Part shown: positions 44,481-54,673 of the stretch, piece by piece | Layout: each line of letters starts with the position of its first letter | Position numbering within the stretch: the stretch's first letter is position 1 | DNA from: Venturia oleaginea | Taxonomy: Eukaryota; Ascomycota; Dothideomycetes; Venturiales; Venturiaceae | Length of the DNA: 64,000 bases | Reading direction: 5' to 3' | Assembly: GCA_013176395.1 (NCBI GenBank) | Contig: JABMLP010000034.1 | Span: 62,001-126,000 of the forward strand | Made by a program: the position numbers and the translations under genes | Notes under the pieces: model-generated | Told to the model about the DNA's origin: nothing | The model's input: the letters and a program-made list of their open reading frames with translations, nothing else | Database searches by the model: none

Positions 44481-44816
44481 GTTGATGTTGTCTATTTGAT
44501 TGTCTAGCTGATGTATATTCTGGAGTGGAGATGAGATGGAACACCTTTGATCAAGTGATTAAGATTGGTTCTGAGTCTTCATATTTCCCGTCATGGAGTC
44601 TGCTTCATGGAATCTGCTTCATGAGTCCATCTCCCCAGATCCAAATATTTTGAGGGCTCGTACGGGTGACTCCAAGTTTACATGGACTATTGTTGCGCTT
44701 TCGTTAGCGATCAAGGTATTTGAAGGTCGGGAGTGGACAGGGATCTCACAATTGCCATCTCTGGGACCACAACTTCGCTTGTCGTTTTGATGTATCAATC
44801 GGGAGGAAAAGGTACC

Positions 44817-46432
44817 GATTGATTGATTGATTGATTGATTGATTTTATCCTACTCGGTTGCAGCCGCTTAATCACGCAGCTATGTCCGGTTAGGAGGACT
44901 TCATCAGACAGCCGACACGTGATAGATTATATAATCCACCGCGCCCCACTTCGCCCCGTTCACTGAAACAAGACCAGCTGTCCCCTCGGTCCTCCCTCTT
45001 TTCCCTTAACCAGTATCTCCAAATGCCCGCTGGCTCTTGTAGATACTGGTCACTCTGCTAGTATATCTGTGCTATGTAGACTCAAGAGGCAATGCCTCGT
45101 GTTTCGCTATCCTTCTACCTACAGTCTCCCTCTAGTGCTCAGCTTTGTCTATCTGTTTCGCCTTATCCCTCAAGGCCAATGGGTTCCCTAAGTATGTTTC
45201 TGCTTGTGAAAGTTGCCTTGCACCAGATTCCCATGCGGCAGTGTATTTGGTTGTGTGATGCTGGAGACAATAGTAACCATCGTAGTCGTGATTTCGCTGC
45301 TTGGGTGTGATACTCCGGGTATGCCCGTAGACGAGGCTGTCTGGTAGCTGCCGTATTGTATGGCGCCGATCGTGCTATAGACCTGCCGTCTTATAGTCGG
45401 AGCCTACCTGCTGCTAGTCGCTCTCCCTGCTTGCTATATCGCGCTCCTACTCTTGCCAATGCCATAACTGGGACGCAACAGTCTGGGGAGAGGCTCAAGG
45501 CTACGTCTGCTGGCTTGTAGGGAGGGGATTTGCCGCCAATAAGCTCCTTCTATACGTCCTTACTGCTTACTGTGTTGCGCACCTACTCTTGCCAATGCCA
45601 TAACTGGGAGGCAACAGTTTGGGGAGAGGCTCAAGACTCTGGACATCAGCTTGCAGCAGGACGGTTTGCGGAGACGATAGTAGATGAGGTTCTCTAGCAG
45701 CTGCCGTATCGTGTCGCACCGATTGTGTTGTAGACCTGTCGTCTTATAGTCGGAGCCTATCTGCTGCTAGTCGCTCTCCCTGCTTGCTATATCGCGCACC
45801 TACTCTTACCACTGCCATAACTGGGACGCAACAGTCTGGGGAGAGGCTCAAAGCTACGTCTGCTAGCTTACAGGGAGGGAATTTGCCGCCAATAGGCTCC
45901 TTCTATGCGTCCTTACTACTTACTGTGTTGCGCACCTACTCTTGCCAATGCCATAACTGGGACGCAACAGTTTGGGGAGAGGCTCAAGGCTCTGGGCAAC
46001 AGCTTATAGCAGGACGGTTTGCCAAGATGTTGGGAGAGGTTGTCTAGTCGTTGCAGTGGTGTGTGGTGCCGATTGTTGCACACCGGGCGTCTGGTGTTTG
46101 AGTTGTGTTGAAGGTATTGCCGTTCTAGCAGTGACTCGTCGACTCGGATCGTTGCAGTGTCATCTGGGGTGATGGACTAGCCGGGAGATAGTGACTAGAT
46201 GGTTGCTGTTGTCTTTGGTGGATGCATCGTTCGTGTAGCTTGCTCATGTATTCGTCTGCTTGCTCTGCCGTGGCCGCGACGGCGACTCTAGAGGTATCTC
46301 ATCGACGCTGAGGGACGCGCGATGGCCTCTAGAGGCCGGAGCGGCCACTGGCAGAGGTGTTTTGATGATCTCTAGATGATACTTCTGTAAATTCCAAAAA
46401 TTGAGTTCTCGCTGTGTGTGCTGTTTTTTCGG
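44817..46432 (-). mobile_element. Non-autonomous LINE-related element, copy 2
   Basis: 1,616 bp, nearly identical to the copy at 30168-31773 and in the same orientation. It has its own target duplication GGAAAAGGTACC (44805-44816 and 46433-46444). The ATTG tail at the left end is longer than in copy 1. The internal 20-bp marker CTACTCTTGCCAATGCCATA and its variants recur with the same spacing. Most differences from copy 1 that I noticed are transitions. Confidence 0.87.
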
Positions 46433-46796
46433 GGAAAAGGTACCTTCTGAGAGTCTGTCGAAAAGAGACCCCGCGTTCTTCAGCGTGACCCTGCATCGGA
46501 AGAAGGTGGAGAGCCGCTGTTACAGCCTCGCTGACGTGTCTTAGATCAAGTGTATATCTTTCACCAACATACTAACCTCTGAGACTTGCAGAGCTGCGCG
46601 ACATTATGACCAATCATGTCCCTATATCGCTGTCGCAAGGCTGAGACAGTTACCCCGGTTTGCTGAAATGAAACAATAGCAATGGTTTGATATGGACAGA
46701 AGAGATCTATGCTTGTCCAAGAGCCGTTCTTTGTTGTCTTCGTAGACCCTGTGGCGCATATATTAAGCTCTGGTCACTCGTAGCAGTAAAGTAAAA

Positions 46797-48340
46797 ATGT
46801 CCGGTTTATTTTCGCGTTACGCATCTCAACAGGTGCCTCATTCACATATACTGGGAAAGTCTTTGTATTCTGTCGCTAGTCCTGTGACCAGAAGGCTTTC
46901 GCGTCATCTGTCTTCAGTGGCAAAGCCTCCTACCGATGAGCGACTGGTGTACTTGTACTTGAAGAACACGTTCAAAGGTGGAGACGCGAATATGCGCCGG
47001 ATAGCAGCCATTCGCAACTGGATTCGAAAACACGAGCAGGAAGGAGAGATCAGCGCTCTTCTTGCTACATACGAGTTCGAAGACGTTTGTCAGACGACCA
47101 AAAAGCTTCTCGAAGATCAAATTTTCGCACTGACCACAAAGGCCAAAGAAAGATTTCCCGAGCTCTTCGTCGTGCTACCAGCGCAGACCGCCGAGAGGGA
47201 GTCTTCGGAAGCCCAGGCCACGAAAAGTGAAGATGTTGCTTTCAGTCGGCTCGATGCTGCCGAAGATGACGAGACGTATGATGAGAGCCAAGAGCATGAG
47301 CTTGAGATCATCCACCATATCGACGGTGAAGCGTTTGGTATGTATTTGAATTTTTTTCTTTATGAGCTTTACTGACCAATTCGAAAGACGAGGGGCCGAA
47401 AACCCATTCCCCAATAGGTTCGACTAATCCGGTCTCTCTGCTGTACCCTGTGTACTTGCCCTTTCCGACCCAATACCGCATCCTTACCAGGGTTCAAAGT
47501 ATGCTTGAGAATTCTTGCTTTGCTTTCGGAAATGACACTGTACCTGAAATCATGCAGAAAAGAGACTGGGATTGTCCCGAACGTGTTGAATTGAACAAAG
47601 CCATCAGAGCCCTGCTCAAAAATCAGTCATCTTTTAATACCAAAAAGCACAATGCGCGAAACAAGTTTTAGAAGGAATTTTTCGAATTGACGACGCAAAT
47701 CAGGCATACCGCAGTCCATAGAGTACGGGTTACCGCTGCCAGAGTTGAACATTATTTGATCGCAGCCGAGCGCCTAGCTGACTTGTTCAGCGATGAAAAC
47801 TGCGCTCGGGAAATGGCGCGGTTCAGTGCAGAGACCACATTTGCCGTGGAAGAATTTGCGCGGAATAAGACCTTCTTGGTCTTAGCACATAAGAAAAAAT
47901 TGGACTCGGTTGCGGCTCAACGAGCAGAGCTGGACCGCTTAGAACTAACGGCAAAAGCTGATTTACTGAATGACGATCAAGAGTACCAAAAATTGGCAGA
48001 GTCCAGTCTAGAGGCCGCCCTTGATGGGAGAAACACAGTCAAAGACGACTTGGTTCAAGGAGAAATTGAAGACTTGGTCGTATGCACGGAGACCGAGCCG
48101 CCCTCAAGAGCAGTTGTAGACACGGAGCAAGACGAAGTTACATACGACCTCGCTGAAAGCAGGGATACAAACTTGGCCGCGGTTTCGAAAACTGAATCGC
48201 CGTCAACAGAAGATACAGGGAAAGAGAAGCATTATGTTTTAACGGCGACTGTTGAGTCAGATACAGAGGGACTCGATTTGTCCGAGGAACGGAAGAAGAT
48301 CTGGTGCCGATTCCAGGGTCTTTTCCAACAGCGAAAGTAG
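46797..48340 (+). CDS. Unknown protein, possibly mitochondrial, with one in-frame stop
   Basis: Exon 1 46797-47337, 50-bp intron (GTATGT...GAAAG, TACTGAC branch site), exon 2 47388-48340; 498 codons in register. The first 45 residues are basic and Ser/Leu-rich without acidic residues (SVASPVTRRLSRHLSSVAKP), like a mitochondrial presequence. The middle is charged and helical, and the last 100 residues are acidic. TAG at 47669-47671 lies in NKF[stop]KEFFELTTQIRH, and the same frame continues for 220 codons with coiled-coil character (EEFARNKTFLVLAHKKKLDS). CAG before a C-to-T change is the simplest explanation. No family is recognised. Confidence 0.6.
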
Positions 48341-48674
48341 ACAAAGAGGACGACGTCGAAGCGAAAGATGGTATAGCGAGTAGTTGACGAGATGTATGGG
48401 GAGGTCTTGGTGAAGACTTGATTAATGGATGTGGTGCTGTTGAAGTACTTTGTTTGGTATTCTTTCATTTTACTCAAGAATAGGATAGTCATTTCCTGCC
48501 GAGATAGCCAGCAATGTTCGACATGCCATCATGATTGGTGTTGTTGGAGGATGCAGAATTCTCGCAGAGATGACCCCGCCCCCGCCCCTGTCTCGCTAGC
48601 GACTTGCCCCAGAAAGCTTGAGCGGGGCACCAATGTTGTCACCCAAACATTGCGAGTGCGACACTTGACATCGA

Positions 48675-49462
48675 ATGACTTACAGCCTGAGACTGACTAA
48701 TTCTCTCGCACGACTCACGATACGGTGTCGCCAACCTCAGAAAATCCCCAGCCTCATCAGAGCCTTCAGCATGTCGTCCAAAGTGCAGGAACCGCGCATC
48801 GACAACATCAGTCCCGTGAGTGAGAACATCTGCGACATGTACCAACTCTTCCTAATGAAAGTCAGCTACCATCGGAAGAAGCGAAATGGATTGAGTTCCA
48901 GAAGATCGATTGGACCGACCAAGAAGGCAAATCGAGAGTGTGGGAAGCGGCAAATCGCAAGACTCGTGGCTCTGGAGGCATCGACGCCGTCGCAATCGCT
49001 CCCATTCTCCTCCACCCCTCCAAACCACCGTCAGTCCTCATCATCCTTCAATACCGACCGCCAGTACAGGCAACGTGCGTCGAATTTCCTGCCGGCCTGA
49101 TCGATGGAGACGAGACTCCCGAGACCGCTGCACTGCGAGAGCTGAAAGAGGAAACTGGATACTCGGGCAAGATTGTGGAGATGACGCCGACCATTGTTAG
49201 TGATCCAGGTCTTGCTACTGCAAATATGCAATTCGCCATTGTCGAAGTCCAGCTCAAGGAAGGAGATGAGGAGCCAACCCAACACCTTGAAAATGGCGAG
49301 CACATCGAACGCATAGTAGTGCCACTAGATCAGCTATACGAGAAGCTCATGGCGTACTCCAAGGAAGAGGGCAAAATCGTCGACGCCAGGCTATTTCACT
49401 GGGCTGCTGGTGTGCACTTTGCGAAGCAGAATGCAAACAAGTACGGCTTGGCCCAAGGTTGA
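48675..49462 (+). CDS. Nudix ADP-ribose/ADP-sugar pyrophosphatase (Ysa1-like)
   Basis: Exons 48675-48815 and 48866-49462 with a 50-bp intron (GTGAGT donor) give 245 residues. The Nudix box is complete: GDETPETAALRELKEETGY (G-X5-E-X7-R-E-U-X-E-E-X-G-U), preceded by PAGLIDGD. KWIEFQKIDWTDQEGKSRVW at the exon 2 start matches the N-terminal domain of Ysa1-type enzymes, which split ADP-ribose to AMP and ribose-5-phosphate. The first 32 residues (SLRLTNSLARLTIRCRQPQK) look like a mitochondrial presequence. A second in-frame ATG at 48771 would give a form without it. Intact. Confidence 0.92.
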
Positions 49463-51732
49463 TCTGTTTACTCCCACGACTCGGAATATTTTTCGATGCC
49501 GAAAAGCGCTCTTCGGATCCCGACAAGCTCGCTTTGAATTGGGAAATAATGGCTGCCACGAATGGACATGAATAATGAGGCATATACAGCAGGTGCATCA
49601 GTGGTGACTCGAACGGCGATGGAGGCGTTGTGTGTGAATAAGAATACGGGCTATACACACCTGCACGGACTGTATAAATCTGCGGTGTGGGCTGATGGCG
49701 AGAAAAAAGCGCAAACCGGCTTGTCGCTGAGGAAGCCAATTAATCTCTTCCGCGATATGTAAAGCGCAGAAGTAAAAGTAAAATCTTGTGAATGTTCTTT
49801 GATCTTGCCAGATTTCCCCGCGAGTTTCTCGAACATCAACGCTCGCCTCAAAGATGAAGATGGTAGGCAATTTCACCTCGAAGGCTGATGCTTGAGTAGC
49901 AAGCGAGGAAGGTTTGAGATATATCGCCAAGTGCAGACATTTAGTACCTCACGGGTCTCTTCGCCATCGCCTCAGCACAATCTCTCAAGGAAGCTAGCTC
50001 TAGCTTCTAGTCTATAGCTCACCGGAATCCCGTCGATATGGAATAAATAGTCCAGCCTCTACGGTCATGTCACAATGGCTGGTCTCATCACTCTGGTCAA
50101 AGCCCTCGAAGCAACATCCCCAAAACAAGGAAATCGAGGCTTTGAAAGATATCACAATCTTTACACCTACCAATCCCGCGTTTAATAGAGCATCAGCCAC
50201 GATCCCGTAATTCCCAATTGAGAAAGGCTCGGAAGCGCTCACTTTCCACGTTGTGAAAGATGTCAATTTCAGCACTGGATTGAAGAATGCGCAGTTGTTA
50301 AAGACGGTGTACGGTGATAGGTTGAAGATGAGAATTATTGGGGTGGGGTGTTTGTTAATTGGGCGAAGGTTGTTGTTGACGAAGAATGGGGTTATTCATG
50401 TTGTCATGGCATTTCGTTCCGGAGGCTTGAGATTTCTTCATGATGTTAAAAGATTTGCTTGGAACAGCCACCACTATGGATATGTAACAAATGAAATTGC
50501 GTCCCACACTGATCCGCCTGAAATGGGAAAAAAAAGGTCGCATCGCGTTCACAGGGCCACAATGTCTCAGGATGAGAATGGCAAGACGAGATGATTCGAC
50601 CCCGGCTCGATCCAGAGACCTGGAAACGTTATTATTTGTTCAATGAATGTTGTTGTTGGTTGGATTGCCGCTTCAGTGCACGACACGGCTTGCAAAGAAA
50701 GCCATTGTTAGACTGACGTGATAACCAACTATCTATTTGGATATTATTGGCTGTACGAAGAGTATCCGACTATCGGGAACTTACATCATCGAACCGTGCT
50801 TGGACGAGTACACGCCTGGGAGTGTTTGTATTTATGGTGGTTGAATTGGGGTGCGACCTTGGATCGATAGGGTGTTATCGATTGACCGGGAAAATTGGGA
50901 GGAGCGTGGAATTTGAAGGGAGTCAAGCTCTGAACTATCTATTATATCTCATAAATCAATCTCTGTCTAACTAAGCCATCCTACCTCGTTTAGCCGTAAT
51001 AACCACAGGGCGCTAAGTCAGTTGTTGTTGCAAGAATACGGGCGGCTGATGAGGCTGAACATTTCCACTTTCGGTACTCCATCTCCCCATTCATAGTGCT
51101 CGGATATCGAAATGCACCTCGATGCACCATGAAGAACCAAGTTTGACGACACGAATTCCCAAGCAATCAAGATTGAATGGGGATGATACCCGCAAGAATG
51201 AACAATCAGGCTGAGCATCTTGGAACCCCACCCACCACGGCATTTCCCGTTTCCATTCCGTCCCGTAAACTCCAGTTCAGCTCCGGCTTCTTCCTCACTT
51301 TCAGTAAACCAACAACCATCGACCATCGTTCCCGCAATTGAGAGCAAAGCCCGAAGCCAATACAGCCGAATAAGAGACCATCAATAGGCGCGCTGCAGCA
51401 TATGGCGAAGGCGATAATCATGTCCTACAGCACTGCCCAGCCTCGCTTTTCTACGCCCAAGGAGGATTGTGTCGAATCAGATTCCCCTACTTCGTCCCCG
51501 CTCTCTGCCATGTACTTGCTGTAAACGAAGGATGCATCCAAGGTCCAAGGCTGGAGGCTTGCACAGCCCGCCTGTGTAACAGGCTTGGATTCGTTTTTAC
51601 TGCCAGCCTCATTGAACAGCATCTTATCTTGCCTTCTGACGATAGTCATGAGCTTAGCTTCAGCCTGTTCCGTCGCGTCTTGTTCTCGCAGATTGTCCTC
51701 CTGTGGTACTTCTTCGACGGGCAGCAGCCACA
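49463..51732. other. Intergenic, no gene recognised
   Basis: About 2.3 kb. Several short frames on both strands carry no motif, no start context and no linking introns. No repeat noticed. Confidence 0.5.
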
Positions 51733-52597
51733 ATGAACTCAGCCGGATTCGCAAGTCGCGAAGAGAACAACTGCACCGCTTCCATCGACTGCGGTCCGAC
51801 TTTTGGATCAACACACCGTTGGTGCTGTCCCCGAAACACAATTTGCTTGACGGATGATTATGACCGATTGTGTGGAAGTGCCTCCGACACGTTCAAAGAC
51901 CTTTTGAGTACTCTCATTTCGAAGTCCAAGTGTGCCCAGGACACTTGGGTGCTATACGATATCGCGGGCTTCTTTTGCTGTCCGCTTTGACTAAGGGGCT
52001 CAGAGTCCTTCTATCGAAAGATGTGATTCGGGACATGTGTGTGCCTGCAACCAATTTCACCGCTGAGCAGGCCACTCTTCTTCAGCCCTTAGTGTTAGCA
52101 GGTGAGATGCTGAGCCCACCTCCTACCAAATCGAGTTCCAATCCATTTCAAGCTAATCTATGACTTCAGAGTCGGTTCCCTCGTCGACTTCTATATCCTC
52201 CGCATCCTCAACCAAGACCACAGCTACTCCTATTCTATCGCCGACGAATACCAGAACTCCTGGCACGTCCAAAGGCACAAGCGTCAGCGTAAAAGTAGGA
52301 GGATCAGTAGGAGGAGTTGTAGGTTTCGCAGTAGTGGCAGCCCTTGCCATACTATTCGCTATCTGGTGTCGGAAAAGGAAAGCTACGCAAACTATGCAGC
52401 ACGAGCTTCCAGTGGCGGAGCGGCCAGGAGAGCTCGCGGCAACTGAGAAATGTGAACAATTGCCGAACAAAATGGACCTCCATATTGAACTTCAACTCGA
52501 TGGACCCCAACCTGAATTGGCAGACACTCGGAGGCCGTCAGAGATGTATGGCAATCCTGTGTACCAACTCAGCTTTCATGATTTAGTGCGAGGCTGA
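51733..52597 (+). CDS. Cys-rich single-pass membrane protein, paralog 1, frameshifted
   Basis: From the ATG at 51733: MNSAGFASREENNC, CGPTFGSTHRWCCP, DYDRLCG, KCAQDTW and FFCCP, then a TGA at 51988-51990. The reading continues one frame over (MCVPATNFTAEQATLLQP), and a 68-bp intron (52102-52169, GTGAGA donor, GCTAAT branch) joins a Ser/Thr-rich stalk, a transmembrane helix (VGGVVGFAVVAALAILFAIW) with a basic stop-transfer (CRKRK), and a cytoplasmic tail. Exon phases fit only if one base was lost near 51980. The Cys pattern and exon layout match the next gene, so this is a tandem duplicate. No N-terminal signal peptide is visible. Confidence 0.65.
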
Positions 52598-53348
52598 TGA
52601 CGACTTTCACCATCTTGAGTGAACTTTGCGCCACGATAACGAGCGGTTTAAGAAGGCACTCACCTGTTTTTACACGGCATTGTAGTGTCGACTACTCGAA
52701 CCTCTCTTTCCTGTTTGGCGGCCTGATAATCATGCCGATTCTCTTTCATTCCCACGTTGCTGCTCTCGTATCGGCGATTCAATTGCCTTGGTTATTGCCG
52801 CGAGCACACTGTATCTGCGTACAAGCTTCACTGATATTCAAGGAGGCTCTGGTGCTGTAACATCCTTCAACATACTTGCACTAGCCTGGTCACTTCTTAT
52901 CTTAGAAACTCAACCATGCCTTCTTCAACTTTTTCTTGGTACTATCCATGTTCAATTCGGAGTGTCAACTAGCAACTTGGATCTTTATGAAAGGAGGGGA
53001 ATGTATGCAGTCTTTCTGTTCTACTGATCGCATTGAACGACCCATACATAATCTTCTACAGATATTGGATACTTGGTGGATGGCTCAACTGTATTGTATC
53101 TTAGATGAAGTTAGGAAGGGTCTAGGGCTGCAAATGCTCGTTTTCCTGAGTGGATTGTGCCTGTCACGCCTGCCGTGGGATCTTTATAGCTCTTTCCAAC
53201 ATATGGCATCATGGTCGAGCATATAACATGTTCCCTCCGAAGGCACTCTCTCCAAACCCCATCAATCAGTCCAACAAACCATTTCTCGATCATCGGTTAT
53301 CCAGCATCAAGAATTTATTCATTTTCCAAGCATCAAACAGTCATCCAA
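52598..53348. other. Intergenic between tandem paralogs
   Basis: 750 bp, no gene recognised; presumably the promoter of the second paralog. Confidence 0.5.
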
Positions 53349-54208
53349 ATGTCTTTATCATACGGATTCGCTGCCCGCGAGGAAGGCGGCTGCCTTGGAA
53401 CTGGAACGTATTCCTGCGGCAGCACATTGGGAACGTACGACGCCTGTTGTCCTCAAAAAGACGACATCTGCCATAATTTCTACAACCGAGTATGTTGCAA
53501 TGCCAAGGACAAGAATTGCCCCAATATGGTGGTTGGCAAGGCCAAGTGCGCAAACGAAGCGTGGAATTTGTATTGGGATCAGCAAGAGTACTTTTGTTGC
53601 AGGCCAGAGAGGGTGGGTTTCAAATCTGGGAAAGGCGGTTGGAGTGGATGTGCTTCGCAAGGGTATCAGTTCGAGGCGAACGATACGACTCTTGTGCCCA
53701 TGACGGTCACGTCGGGTGAGTGTTTGGAAGGGGCTTGGGTGGGAGGAATGTTGGCTGAAGATGTGCAGCAGCATCCACTTTCACAACGCGCCCTTTCATC
53801 GATAACAGACGCTCCTCGTCCTCTGTCCCACCAGCCTCAGCCTCAGCCTCAGCCTCAGCCTCAGCAACAGCCACGTCATCGACTAGATACCAAGATGGAG
53901 TGGAAAATCTCAAGAACGGAACAGCAATCCTCGTAGTGATTATTGCTACTCCAATCTTGTTTTTTGGGACGCTTGTTGTCGCGTACTTTTGTTCGCGAAG
54001 GGACAGAGCCATGAAGAAGATGGTGAAAACGGGACTCGGACAGCAGGTTAGGGAGTTTGACGCTATGCAAAGACCGAAGAAGCATGGAGATGGCAACCAA
54101 GGTACAACACAAGGTGAACAGACATCAGGCACGGAATTGGTGCCCATCGGACCAGGGAAGCTGCCCAAGGTGACTTTCTCGGACGAGCTAGACATGATTC
54201 CCGAATGA
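53349..54208 (+). CDS. Cys-rich single-pass membrane protein, paralog 2
   Basis: Exons 53349-53715 and 53769-54208, 53-bp intron (GTGAGT...GTGCAG), 268 residues. The N-terminal ectodomain has paired cysteines: GFAAREEGGC, CGSTLGTYDACCP, YNRVCC, KCANEAWNLYWDQQEYFCC and GWSGC. An Ala/Ser-rich stalk from a CAGCCT repeat follows, then a transmembrane helix (AILVVIIATPILFFGTLVVA), a basic YFCSRRDR stop-transfer and a 70-residue cytoplasmic tail. This layout resembles fungal surface sensors such as WSC/Mid2-type proteins but the cysteine spacing is different. The protein starts directly with the Cys domain and lacks an obvious signal peptide. Function unknown. Confidence 0.75.
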
Positions 54209-54673
54209 GCAAGAAGATGGGGTTGAGGGTTATTGAATTTTGATGGGGAGGAGTGGTGGAATTTGTTTGCACATGGATTGATTATGCAAGCGTTCTGTTA
54301 TTGCGAAGGTGGAATTGTTTGTTACATGGATTGGGGGAGTTGAATCAACTTGTATTGTTGGTTGCTATTTTAATGGAATCGTTATGAATGATTGATTGAT
54401 TGATTTTATCCTACTCGGTTGCAGCCGCTTAATCATGCAGCTATGCCCGGTTAGGGGGACTTCATCAGACAGCCGACACGTGATATGATCTACCACGTCC
54501 CACTTCGCCCTGCTTACCAAAACAAGACCAGCTATCCCCTCGATCCCCCCTCTTTTCCCTCAACCACTATTTCCAAATGCCCAATGGCTCTTGTAAATGT
54601 CGGTTGTTCTACCAGTACATCTGTGCTATCTAGATTCCGGGAGGCAATGCCTCATATTTCGCTTTCCGTCTAC

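Noticed and set aside
30168..46432. The 1.6-kb repeats as LTRs of one giant 16-kb element.
   Set aside because: Each copy has its own different target-site duplication and a simple-repeat tail, so they are separate insertions.
52597..53226. Frames of 79-96 codons between the membrane-protein paralogs.
   Set aside because: No motif, splice or paralog support.
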